The position numbers and the translations under genes were made by a program. From assembly GCA_009885105.1 (NCBI GenBank), contig VFLI01000053.1:1-64000 (forward strand): a stretch of DNA of 64,000 bases. The letters are read 5' to 3'. The first letter of the stretch is position 1. Each line of letters opens with the position of its first letter. The notes under the pieces were generated by a model that was given only the letters and a program-made list of their open reading frames with translations, searched no databases and had not been told where the DNA came from. Shown here piece after piece: positions 27,846 to 35,506 of the stretch. The DNA comes from Spirochaetia bacterium (GTDB lineage: Bacteria; Spirochaetota; Leptospiria; Leptospirales; Leptonemataceae).

Positions 27846-28550
27846 TCAATAAAACTTCACAAGACTCTCAAAACTTTCCCGCGGCGTATGGTACCGGTTC
27901 ACCGGCGAATCGGCCAGCGGATAACCCAGACTCAGGCCGCAGATGAGGCGGTCTTCCTCCGGCAGTCCAAGATCTGCGCGAACCACTTCCGGAAATGACG
28001 AAAGCGACGCCTGGGCGCAGCTGGACATTCCTCTCTCGCGGGCAAGCAGCATAAGCGTCGACAGATAGCAGCCAATGTCAATTCCCACATAAAAATTCAG
28101 TTCGCACCGCGTCGTGATAAAAAGCGCGACCGGCGCGTCAAAAAATTCAAAATTTCGGACCATAAAATTGTCACGGGCCTCTTTATCTTTTCTATCGATC
28201 CCGGCGATTCCGTACAGCTTCATGCCCAGGTCGAACATGCGCTTTTTGATATTAGAAGGGAAGCCGGCAGCCCAGGCCGTGTCCGGCGCCGGGTCCTGCG
28301 ACCTGGCCAGACTGACAAGTTTCGCTGAAAGGGATGCTTTTTTTTCTCCGGTCACAACATGAATATTCCAGGGCTGGGAATTCTTCCAGCTGGGAGAGCG
28401 CAATGAATCGTCAATAAGCTCTCTTAGCTCATTTATCTCCACGGGACGCGAATCAAATTCGCGCACGCTGTGTCTGGTACGCACGGCCTCGCTAACGGAA
28501 GCGGCCTTTCCGGCAATGTCGATGAATTCAAGATCGTCGCTTTTTTGCAT
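27846..28550 (-). CDS. Nitroreductase-family flavoprotein
   Basis: A 234-residue FMN-dependent reductase of the nitroreductase superfamily, which reduces nitroaromatics or quinones with NAD(P)H. The FMN-binding RHSVREFDSRPV lies at the N-terminus, followed by SPSWKNSQPW and the C-terminal LSLGYPLADSPVN. The start at 28550 is chosen because AAGGAG lies 7 nt upstream; an in-frame codon 33 nt further upstream lacks such a site. Physiological substrate unknown. Confidence 0.9.
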   Translation of the reverse strand: MQKSDDLEFIDIAGKAASVSEAVRTRHSVREFDSRPVEINELRELIDDSLRSPSWKNSQPWNIHVVTGEKKASLSAKLVSLARSQDPAPDTAWAAGFPSNIKKRMFDLGMKLYGIAGIDRKDKEARDNFMVRNFEFFDAPVALFITTRCELNFYVGIDIGCYLSTLMLLARERGMSSCAQASLSSFPEVVRADLGLPEEDRLICGLSLGYPLADSPVNRYHTPRESFESLVKFY

Positions 28551-28597
28551 GCTCAGTCTCCTTATTATTCTTAGATAAACCAATCACCTGTCAGCGA

Positions 28598-28711
28598 GTC
28601 GCGGCCCTTGCCGAAGCGGAGACAGGATGTCGAAGCGGTCAGCGCGCTCGGACACGGATGTTTGCGTGCGATGACCGGCAAGGGTCGCGACGAGCCTAAT
28701 AGGGCTCGTCG
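28598..28711. repeat. Nested inverted repeats between nitroreductase and patatin genes
   Basis: The 16-nt sequence at 28598-28613 (GTCGCGGCCCTTGCCG) is complementary, with one G-U-compatible change, to 28676-28691. Immediately next to it CGACGAGCC (28688-28696) and GGCTCGTCG (28703-28711) form a second perfect stem around a 6-nt loop. This second stem overlaps the last codons of the patatin gene. The DNA can form a long stem with a 62-nt loop or a compact hairpin. No T-run follows, so it is not a standard terminator. Confidence 0.6.
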
Positions 28712-29628
28712 ACCAGGCCGAAAAAGTTTGCCAGTTGGTTGCGGGCGTCGAAGTAGCCCTCCTGAATCAGCTGATCCGCCTGCCGCGAAGTAAAATTCAG
28801 AATTGATTTGAATCCCAGCATTCTCTCCGGGGCCACCGTTGCTATTCGCGCATCGCCCAGAGTCAGAGTCCGCCGCATCAGGTTCTTCAACATTCCCTGG
28901 CCGGAGCGGACTTTCTGCTCAAATGCCAGATGCGACATGAAGGCCTCATACGAGCCGATCAGAGAAAGTTCGAAAACCCTCTCCAGGGCCTGCTGTTTGG
29001 TGATGGGAAGCGACATCCGAAGCCCTCCAACCGGCGAAAGAAGAATAACGATCACCTCCTCCACTCGCCGTTCCAGAGCCGGCAGAAGAGGCGTGTTGGC
29101 CATGATGCCTCCGTCCCAGTGCGGCTCTCCGTCAACATACTGCCAGGGGAAAAGAACCGGAATCGCGCTGGACGCCATGACATGCTCAATATCTATAATA
29201 TCTTTATTAAAAAACTTTAGCTGTGACGTGAGAATGTTGATGGCCGTGATGATGATTTCCATTTTGCTCTTTCGCAGAACGGGGATGTCCAGTCTTTCCA
29301 GCAGAAGCTGCTTCAGAGGTTCCGTATCCATCACCGGCGTGAATCCGCGGCGGGTAAAAAAATTCACAATCTGTTTCCAGATCGAAATGCGGTACACCCG
29401 GCCGTGTTCGATCGTGCGCCAGAGCTGTATCATTTCCTGAAGATCCAGCCCGCATCCGAGGGCCGTTGCATTGACCGCGCCGACTGAAGTGCCGCAGATC
29501 AGATCCGGCTTCCAGTTCATTTCCAGCAGGTATTTCCAGACGCCGACCTGGTAGGCTCCGCGGGCGCCGCCACCGGAGAGTATCAGAGCGCGCTTAATTT
29601 TTTTTACGGGTTTATCGGGAAGGCCCAT
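28696..29628 (-). CDS. Patatin-like phospholipase
   Basis: A 310-residue serine lipid acyl hydrolase. The oxyanion loop is LSGGGARGAYQVG, the nucleophile elbow is CGTSVGAVNA with Ser48, and the catalytic Asp is in WDGGIMANTP (D172), so the Ser-Asp dyad is intact. No signal peptide or membrane segment is visible; bacterial patatins act on phospholipids at the inner face of the membrane or are exported by type III/V systems. Its start overlaps the 3' end of the upstream exported-protein gene by 17 nt, implying translational coupling. Confidence 0.92.
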   Translation of the reverse strand: MGLPDKPVKKIKRALILSGGGARGAYQVGVWKYLLEMNWKPDLICGTSVGAVNATALGCGLDLQEMIQLWRTIEHGRVYRISIWKQIVNFFTRRGFTPVMDTEPLKQLLLERLDIPVLRKSKMEIIITAINILTSQLKFFNKDIIDIEHVMASSAIPVLFPWQYVDGEPHWDGGIMANTPLLPALERRVEEVIVILLSPVGGLRMSLPITKQQALERVFELSLIGSYEAFMSHLAFEQKVRSGQGMLKNLMRRTLTLGDARIATVAPERMLGFKSILNFTSRQADQLIQEGYFDARNQLANFFGLVDEPY

Positions 29629-30097
29629 TGTGAATGTCCTGGCTTTTTTCTTTTATGGTTTTACTCTGATGCTCCGCGGTGATGAAAGCGCGAGGATCCA
29701 CCCGGAACGTGGCAAAAATTATATACGGACCAGATTTGATTACGTACATATAGGGCGTGATTCGCAGATACGGCAGCTCTTTCATTATCCCCCGCACAAA
29801 GGGCGAATTTGGATCCACGGGGCCGTAAAGAAGCGTCTTTGGGTCCAGACCGCGGACATGCGCCGGACCTTCGTATGGATCCTCACGGGGCACAAGTTTT
29901 TTTACTACACGCGCAAGATTGTTCAGCAGAGTCTCGTTCCTGAGCACACGCTCATCGGGCATGCTGTCCAGGTATTTGTTATAAAATTCCCTGTCAAGCT
30001 GCGGCGCTTGCTGCTGCTGAGCATGGATATCCGGGCGGCCCGCAGCACCGGCGAGCAGCAGCGCTGCCGCTCCGAATAATTTCAGTAAACGCGGCAA
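29612..30097 (-). CDS. Secreted hypothetical protein coupled to patatin
   Basis: A 161-residue exported protein. A TTG start at 30097 is followed by a signal peptide (LLKLFGAAALLLAGAAG) and a Gln-rich mature N-terminus. The middle contains RVVKKLVPREDPY and FVRGIMKELPYLRITPYMYV; there are no cysteines. I do not recognise the family. The 17-nt overlap with the patatin gene indicates that the two are made together; it could be a periplasmic partner, but nothing in the sequence proves this. Confidence 0.65.
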   Translation of the reverse strand: MPRLLKLFGAAALLLAGAAGRPDIHAQQQQAPQLDREFYNKYLDSMPDERVLRNETLLNNLARVVKKLVPREDPYEGPAHVRGLDPKTLLYGPVDPNSPFVRGIMKELPYLRITPYMYVIKSGPYIIFATFRVDPRAFITAEHQSKTIKEKSQDIHNGPSR

Positions 30098-30106
30098 ATC
30101 GTTTCT

Positions 30107-31549
30107 CTATTTACAGACATCCATATTGCAGGTAAGAGTCCGGACCAGGGCGCCGTTCTGGAATTCTTTCCAGATCCGCATTTTCTTGCCCATCATGTAA
30201 TCGCCCTCCTCTCTGAGAGATCCGGCGGCATCGTAAATTTTCCAGTGGCCGTTTCGCATGTCCATGTTGTAATCGCCTTCCATCGTTTTCTGTCCGCTCT
30301 GCGAATACTGGATCCAGGCTCCGTGTTTCTTGTTGAAATTGTAGGTTCCTTCGCCGGATTTCTGTCCGTTAGGGTAGTACTCCACCCAGGCTCCCATTTT
30401 TTTTATATCCGCCGGAGCAAGATTGTCCGGATCTTTGCCGGCGATCGTGAGCGAATCCGTGTCGACATGATAATTAACGAGCAGGTTCGACACGCCGCCC
30501 TTCCCCGTCAGAACTCCGTTTATGTACAGCTCGGCGCTCGTGGCCGCAAAATCATTGTTGGCGAAACTGAATTTTGAAATCAGCATACCGTTTTTTTTGT
30601 AAAAAGTCCACATGCCGACTCTATTCGGACCGCGCGGGCCTTCCGCGAGTTTTTCTCCGGTGCGATAGTATTCCACCCAGTTGCCTCCGCGTCTGCCCGT
30701 CTTTGGATCGTACGATCCCTGCGCGGCGGTTTTTCCATCCGGGAAATATATTGTCCAGGCGCCGGTTCGTTTTCCGCAGGCGGCAGGCCCGTCGGCCGGA
30801 GGCGACTTCAAACATTCCTGATCGCCGAAGTACGAACCCTCAGCCATTTTCTGTCCGTTGGGATGGAAGTGGACAGCGGGACCGTCTTTCAAATCTTCTT
30901 TATAGGTTCCCTGATAGCTGACGTACCACTGCTTGTTGCTTTCATCCATCGAACATTCTTTCCACTGTCCTTCTTTCTTTCCTTCTTTATATTCGCCTTC
31001 GTTTATGCAGTTCGAATCCTTTGCCAGGCGCATCTGCCAGAGTCCGGTTTTTTTCCCGTCAGCATTCTGGCCTTTTTCTCTCCATTCTCTGGAACCGGAA
31101 AAATAACTGATCTCCGGCCCTTCTTTTTTGCCGTCCACCCACATGGTCGATTTGACAAGATCGCCCGTCTCGCTGAAGGTTTTCCATTCTCCCACTTTTT
31201 TGCCGAGTCTGTATTCACCGCGGGAAGCGGCTTTTGTTGTGCCCTTGTAATAATCTTCCCAGATTCCGTTTCTTTTCAAAGCGACAATCTGTTTCTCATC
31301 TCTGGATCTCATATCCGAACAGTCCACTTTCTCCGGCAGCTGAACCGGACCCTTCTCTATCACGAATTTTTCCTTTCTGTCTGTATGAATGCGAACAGCC
31401 TGCCCGCCGGTGCATTCCATCGAAAAAATGACGGCCCCCAGCTGTTCATTACTTTCCTCCTCAGTTGTCTGGGCGGAAGAGCAGAATATCGCGCCTGCGA
31501 GCGCCGGTATCAATATACTATATATAATAATTTTTTTTACTGTTTTCAT
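30107..31549 (-). CDS. MORN/YwqK-repeat lipoprotein
   Basis: About 480 residues from the ATG at 31549 (GGGAG lies 9 nt upstream). The signal peptide ends in ALAGAIFC, a lipobox, so the protein should be a lipoprotein. The rest is about ten or eleven repeats of roughly 22-40 residues of the MORN-2/YwqK type (for example KHGAWIQYSQSGQKTMEGDY, VGEWKTFSETGD), forming a beta-hairpin array. Two inserts carry cysteines (QECLKSPPADGPAACGKR). YwqK repeat proteins are annotated as antitoxins in Firmicutes, but in a spirochaete lipoprotein the array is more likely a binding scaffold at the cell surface or periplasm. Confidence 0.82.
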   Translation of the reverse strand: MKTVKKIIIYSILIPALAGAIFCSSAQTTEEESNEQLGAVIFSMECTGGQAVRIHTDRKEKFVIEKGPVQLPEKVDCSDMRSRDEKQIVALKRNGIWEDYYKGTTKAASRGEYRLGKKVGEWKTFSETGDLVKSTMWVDGKKEGPEISYFSGSREWREKGQNADGKKTGLWQMRLAKDSNCINEGEYKEGKKEGQWKECSMDESNKQWYVSYQGTYKEDLKDGPAVHFHPNGQKMAEGSYFGDQECLKSPPADGPAACGKRTGAWTIYFPDGKTAAQGSYDPKTGRRGGNWVEYYRTGEKLAEGPRGPNRVGMWTFYKKNGMLISKFSFANNDFAATSAELYINGVLTGKGGVSNLLVNYHVDTDSLTIAGKDPDNLAPADIKKMGAWVEYYPNGQKSGEGTYNFNKKHGAWIQYSQSGQKTMEGDYNMDMRNGHWKIYDAAGSLREEGDYMMGKKMRIWKEFQNGALVRTLTCNMDVCK

Positions 31550-31579
31550 GCAAACGGCTCCCAATTTTCCTTTATGTAA

Positions 31580-31609
31580 AGTATCCGTCGGAGCGTACAG
31601 CCCTGTCAA
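31580..31609 (-). promoter_or_regulatory. Sigma70-like promoter of MORN lipoprotein gene
   Basis: On the minus strand TTGACA (31604-31609) is followed after 18 nt by GATACT (31580-31585), a perfect -35 and a 4/6 -10 hexamer. The start codon is about 31 nt downstream of the -10 box. Confidence 0.5.
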
Positions 31610-31611
31610 CG

Positions 31612-31646
31612 AAAAAAGTCAGGCCTGGCGGTATCCGTCAGGCCTG
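31612..31646 (-). terminator. Hairpin with T-run upstream of MORN gene promoter
   Basis: Two copies of the palindrome CAGGCCTG (31620-31627 and 31639-31646) can pair around an 11-nt loop. On the minus strand the stem is followed by AC and six T residues. It has the form of an intrinsic terminator, placed just before the MORN gene promoter, and could stop read-through from the right. The 10-bp GTCAGGCCTG is also a direct repeat. Confidence 0.5.
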
Positions 31647-31744
31647 TATATTCATAACTTCCCCTCCGCCGCGCGGTATATATTTTTCTCGACGCAATGC
31701 AGCGAGGTTATTAACATCGACCTGTGCTCTGTTGATTAAAACCC

Positions 31745-32755
31745 ATGCGCAGCCCTCGCCCGCTAAAATCTCTGTTTCCCGGCGGCTCCAAAACCCCGGA
31801 GGAACAAAAAATCCAGGCCCTGAACCGCATTGCCGGCGCGGAACTTGACCTGAATCTGAAGGGTGCAGATCTGCTCTTCCACTTTATCGCGCAACCGGAT
31901 ATGCAGCATCTGGAGAGCGCCTGGTATCTGACAGAGTCAATGTCCGGCGCAGGCGGCGGCGAACTGCTTCTTGCAAGATCGTTTCTTTACAATCAACTTT
32001 CCGTTCTGTTGAACAATCCGGGTCTGCACCGGCTCGCCAGAATACTCCTGCACCGAGCCTTCGCGGGGCGCTCCGCTGACGCAGTCCTGCACCGCTTTGA
32101 GAAGCTGATTTTAGTTCTGCCGCAATATCTCTATCGGGCCCGTAGTGAGCCGACGCGCTTCAAACATCCGCTCTTTGATTATGCCTGGAGTCAGATCCTT
32201 TTTCCTGTGATGGAATACTGCCTTCGTATAAACAAAATGGATTTTGTCGACCGCCTGTACGGCTGGTCGCAGTTCTACTATCACCGAGTGGAACACATCA
32301 CACCCAGGAAGCGCCACAGCATTGAGAATCAGTATTCGCAGATATGGAGGGCGATGCATTCGCGAGATTTTTCCGCGCCCGCCCGGATTCCTGTAAAGAA
32401 TCTGCTCGACGGACTTGAATATGATTTCAGTAAATTCGATCCGGATGCGCGCCTGACCGGCCAGAAAAGCTCGCACAGGTTTCACGTCGAATCTTTCCGC
32501 TCGATTACGGATATCCTCGATAAATTCAAACATGATTTTCCGGAAGCGAAAGTGGAAAAAAGAAGCGTCAATGACGAACTCTGCATTGTAATCGAAAAAA
32601 ATGACGGCCAGACGATTCAGCTGCCCGTGCGGTCTTCGCATACGGGCGGATATTTTCTGATCGAAATTCCCGAACACGATCCGAAACAGGAAAACAGAGG
32701 TATTTTTAACTCGATAAAAGAAACGATCCGGAACCTCCTGGGAGACGATGAATGA
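31745..32755 (+). CDS. Hypothetical protein, largely helical
   Basis: A 336-residue soluble protein with no signal peptide or membrane segment. The first 200 residues are predicted helical (LYNQLSVLLNNPGLHRLARILLH; YLTESMSGAG). The C-terminal 100 residues include an alpha/beta region (FPEAKVEKRSVNDELCIVIEKNDGQTIQL). I do not recognise the family. The second hexamer and a Shine-Dalgarno sequence are not obvious near the ATG. Lies between the divergent MORN lipoprotein gene and the convergent SUMF1-like gene. Confidence 0.7.
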   Translation: MRSPRPLKSLFPGGSKTPEEQKIQALNRIAGAELDLNLKGADLLFHFIAQPDMQHLESAWYLTESMSGAGGGELLLARSFLYNQLSVLLNNPGLHRLARILLHRAFAGRSADAVLHRFEKLILVLPQYLYRARSEPTRFKHPLFDYAWSQILFPVMEYCLRINKMDFVDRLYGWSQFYYHRVEHITPRKRHSIENQYSQIWRAMHSRDFSAPARIPVKNLLDGLEYDFSKFDPDARLTGQKSSHRFHVESFRSITDILDKFKHDFPEAKVEKRSVNDELCIVIEKNDGQTIQLPVRSSHTGGYFLIEIPEHDPKQENRGIFNSIKETIRNLLGDDE

Positions 32756-32779
32756 TTGACGCTGCTTTTCCGGGATGCG

Positions 32780-33691
32780 TCAATGCGCTGAACGAGCCGG
32801 CCGAAATCCGATTGTGAAATAAAAGCGGGACGGATCCTCAAAGCCGCGGTATGAGGCGCGCAGGATGGCCCTGGTAAAACTGAAATTGTCACTGTGAGAG
32901 CCGCCTCGCAGGATGCGGGTTGATCCCTGCTCCGGCCCGCGCGGGTCCGTCATCGCATTCGACGGATATTCGCCGTATCTGTCCCATACCCATTCCAGAA
33001 CATTGCCGCTCATGTCAAAAAGCCCCAGGCCGTTGGGCCGTTTTTGACCGACAGGATGCGTCGAACTGCCGGAATTTTCATCATGCCAGGCGCATTCATC
33101 AACCTGCGATTCGCTGCCGGCGCCTGCATATTTTTCTAATTTTCCGCCGCTGCGCGCGGCATACTCCCATTCAGCTTCCGTCGGCAGTCTGTACCCGTCC
33201 GCGTTCCAGTTCGCACTAACGCTGACTCTCGATATCGTGTAAACAGGCGTCAATCCCTCTTTTTTGCTCCGCCAGTTGCAGTAATGAACAGCGTCAAACC
33301 AGCTCACGCAGATCACCGGATGGTCGTCCTGCTGGCGGATTCCCTGGCAGTCGCGCCAGGTGTTTTCGTCATCGGCCGATTCCGCGGTTGTCGCGTAACC
33401 GCTCTCTTCGACAAATATTCTGAATTCGCCCTTTGTGAGTTCTGTCCGGCCCAGATAAAAACTTTTCAGCGTTACGGAATGGACCGGTCGTTCGCTCGAG
33501 TAACCGTCGCCAAAATTGTCGCCCATTGGAAATCTTCCGCCGGCGATGAAAATCATACTCTCCAGGGGCGCTTCCGGTTTCTGCGCGGTGAGCCGGTCGG
33601 CGAAACAGACCATTGAAATAACAATGACTGCAGAGATGACAACAATCTCTTTTATCGTGCAGTATACTGACGGATTTCTGTCAGGGAACAA
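32780..33691 (-). CDS. SUMF1/formylglycine-generating-like domain protein, exported
   Basis: An FGE-sulfatase-like domain (MIFIAGGRFPMGDNFGDGYSSERP..., ending RGGSHSDNFSFTRAILRASYRG and IGFRPAR) behind a hydrophobic signal anchor (IVVISAVIVISMVCFA). Diagnostic stretches include YRLPTEAEWEYAARSG, NGLGLFDMSGNVLEWVWDRY and RILRGGS. The cysteine pair that true formylglycine-generating enzymes carry after RGGSW is missing here; SHSDNF stands in its place, so oxidation of a sulfatase cysteine is unlikely and a structural or ligand-binding role is more probable. A TTG at 33691 with AGGTG upstream is my preferred start; a longer frame to 33751 would overlap vapC by 71 nt. Confidence 0.75.
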   Translation of the reverse strand: MFPDRNPSVYCTIKEIVVISAVIVISMVCFADRLTAQKPEAPLESMIFIAGGRFPMGDNFGDGYSSERPVHSVTLKSFYLGRTELTKGEFRIFVEESGYATTAESADDENTWRDCQGIRQQDDHPVICVSWFDAVHYCNWRSKKEGLTPVYTISRVSVSANWNADGYRLPTEAEWEYAARSGGKLEKYAGAGSESQVDECAWHDENSGSSTHPVGQKRPNGLGLFDMSGNVLEWVWDRYGEYPSNAMTDPRGPEQGSTRILRGGSHSDNFSFTRAILRASYRGFEDPSRFYFTIGFRPARSAH

Positions 33692-34076
33692 AGCGCGGCA
33701 CCTGTGGTATATGGTCGAAGTGTGTATCCCGGGAACAGAGCAGCAGATCATATTGAATTACCAGGGCTGCAATCCAGAGATCATTGATGGGAATCGGCGT
33801 CCCCTGCTTCCTCAGCTGGTGATAAATCCGGGCATAATGATGAGTGGTCTGCTCGTCCGCGAATAAGATTTCCACTCTGTCCGATCCAAGAAAACGCTGC
33901 AAAATCTTTTCATTCTGTGCGCCCTTTGTGCCGCTGCGGAATCCCGCGCGCAATTCTGCAAGAGCAATGAAGGATATATAAATATGCGATGATCTCTGAA
34001 TCAGAGTCAGCGCGCCCGGCTCATTTTTCGCAAGCGCCGTATACATATTTGTATCGAGGCAAATTTTCACAGCCAT
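33681..34076 (-). CDS. vapC: VapC-type PIN-domain toxin
   Basis: A 131-residue PIN-domain ribonuclease of a type II toxin-antitoxin pair. Acidic residues expected at the active site are present: D8 (CLDTNMY), E41 (LAELRAGF), D99 (INDLWIAA) and D117 (SRDTHFDHI). VapC enzymes cleave tRNA or rRNA loops in a metal-dependent manner. It overlaps the 3' end of the antitoxin gene by 10 nt, giving coupled translation. The toxin is encoded downstream of the antitoxin, as usual. All key residues are intact, so it is probably functional. Confidence 0.93.
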   Translation of the reverse strand: MAVKICLDTNMYTALAKNEPGALTLIQRSSHIYISFIALAELRAGFRSGTKGAQNEKILQRFLGSDRVEILFADEQTTHHYARIYHQLRKQGTPIPINDLWIAALVIQYDLLLCSRDTHFDHIPQVPRFVP

Positions 34077-34324
34077 GCCTCAGCATCGATCATCCTCTGA
34101 TCGGCCAGAGCTTTATCGCATTTTGGGTCGCTGTGCCATGTTCCGGCCAACCAGTCAAGATCATGAAATGCAGGCTGTTCACCATCGGCGCCGGTTGCCG
34201 TGGCCAGGCACTGAATCAGAACATCGTTCAAACTCCGGCCTTCTTTCTGCGCCCGGCGGCGAATAATCTGATCTATCTGAGGCGGAACCGATCTGACCGT
34301 ATACTGGATATGCCTGCGCTTCAT
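34067..34324 (-). CDS. vapB: VapB/FitA-like ribbon-helix-helix antitoxin
   Basis: An 85-residue antitoxin. The N-terminal part (QYTVRSVPPQIDQIIRRRAQKEGRSLNDVL) is a ribbon-helix-helix DNA-binding domain of the FitA/VapB type; the C-terminal part (HDLDWLAGTWHSDPKCDKAL) would wrap around the toxin. The start codon lies inside a palindromic operator, consistent with autorepression. Confidence 0.88.
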   Translation of the reverse strand: MKRRHIQYTVRSVPPQIDQIIRRRAQKEGRSLNDVLIQCLATATGADGEQPAFHDLDWLAGTWHSDPKCDKALADQRMIDAEAWL

Positions 34325-34359
34325 GCCTGCAATGCAGGCATACTATGCAGGCATGTCAA
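34323..34359 (-). promoter_or_regulatory. VapBC operator and overlapping promoter
   Basis: ATGCCTGCAATGCAGGCAT (34323-34341) is a near-perfect 19-bp palindrome, and a third half-site ATGCAGGCATG follows at 34345-34355. On the minus strand a consensus -35 box TTGACA (34354-34359) overlaps the outer half-site, and the palindrome covers the vapB ATG. The arrangement indicates autoregulation, and a very short or leaderless mRNA is possible. Confidence 0.7.
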
Positions 34360-34435
34360 GAAAATATTAATTTTCCACAAACAAATATCTGTATTTTTAA
34401 GACTGGCCCTGTGGCCTCTGTCTCGGCGCTTTTTC

Positions 34436-35506
34436 TTACAGTCCCCAGTAGTGGCGCATGACCAGAACCAGCATCGGCGGGTAGCAGTCCAGAGCCATGT
34501 GCGAGCCGTCCACGAACGTATTGCAGTAGAAATCTGGTCTGTCTCTGAGGTCCATGTACGCCGAGTCATAGGGCTGCATGACTGTTTTGAGTCGCTCGTC
34601 CCATTTGATGAGTTTGGGACCGAGATCCGCATCCTGGCTCAGCAGTTTCTCCATGGGTCTTGAGACCGGGGGCCGGATCAGAAGCATGCGTATTCTTTTC
34701 TCCTGAGCGTTCTTCATCATCATCTTCAAGAACTCGAACTGCCGGTCGGAGATTTTATAATTTCCGTACAGCCAGCGCATCGTCATGAGCGATGTGCCCT
34801 CGATTTTCGGAAAATCGCGTTCGTACCAGTTCTCGCGGGGTATGATGGACAGCCCGCTGCCGCGGTTCTTTCTCTGGTATTCGTCCAGAGTGCGAAAAGC
34901 GATCAGGAACCGGTCGTTGTCGTTTTTCAGCCTGGAATTGATGCTCTGCAGATCCGGAGGGTATTTAAATCCCGCGAAGAGGTTCCGCGCGAAAAAGTAA
35001 GATATTTCCTCATTTGTAAAAAGACGGAAATGCTGCAGAACAAATCGAAAATCGAAGCTGAACGCCAGATTGGAACGCACGAAAGCGTTGGATCCTTCAT
35101 TGTACTGAAACGGATCCGTTTCCAGGAGAACAAAATCGGGCACAATGCCCCGGTCCAGAATTCTTTCAAGAATAAAAGCATAGTACGCGGGCGCGGTAAC
35201 GGGCGCGCTGAAATTGAACAGCTCCCATTCCGGATAGCTTCGCGCGAATTGCGGATAGTTGAAATAGAGCATCCGGGAGCTGCCCAGCACGATCAGTATC
35301 TTTTTTTTCACGCCCGGGGCAGGCGTGGCCTGAATTTTTTTGTATGTCTCTTCCAGCTGATCGAGAAGCTCGGCTTTGTAGTCAAAATACAGGTAGGTGG
35401 CATCACCCTGAGTCAGCTCTTTCATGCGGGGAAGCAGGCAGCTTTTTTCCGCAACGAAATACACGAGAAACAATGCCAGCGGGAAAAGGACGATTTTCTT
35501 TTTCAA
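34436..35506 (-). CDS. DUF1574-like SGNH-type protein, partner of MBOAT
   Basis: A 356-residue protein with a single N-terminal signal anchor (IVLFPLALFLVYFVAEKSC) and a periplasmic SGNH-hydrolase-like domain. VLGSSRMLYFNYPQ is the Ser block and the C-terminal FVDGSHMALDCYPPM holds the Asp-x-x-His block. It resembles the Leptospira DUF1574 family, proteins that accompany MBOAT acyltransferases. By analogy with AlgX/AlgJ and DltD, it should receive an acyl group from the MBOAT protein and place it on a surface polymer. Its start overlaps the preceding SGNH gene by 4 nt (ATGA), so the three-gene operon is coupled. Confidence 0.78.
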   Translation of the reverse strand: MKKKIVLFPLALFLVYFVAEKSCLLPRMKELTQGDATYLYFDYKAELLDQLEETYKKIQATPAPGVKKKILIVLGSSRMLYFNYPQFARSYPEWELFNFSAPVTAPAYYAFILERILDRGIVPDFVLLETDPFQYNEGSNAFVRSNLAFSFDFRFVLQHFRLFTNEEISYFFARNLFAGFKYPPDLQSINSRLKNDNDRFLIAFRTLDEYQRKNRGSGLSIIPRENWYERDFPKIEGTSLMTMRWLYGNYKISDRQFEFLKMMMKNAQEKRIRMLLIRPPVSRPMEKLLSQDADLGPKLIKWDERLKTVMQPYDSAYMDLRDRPDFYCNTFVDGSHMALDCYPPMLVLVMRHYWGL

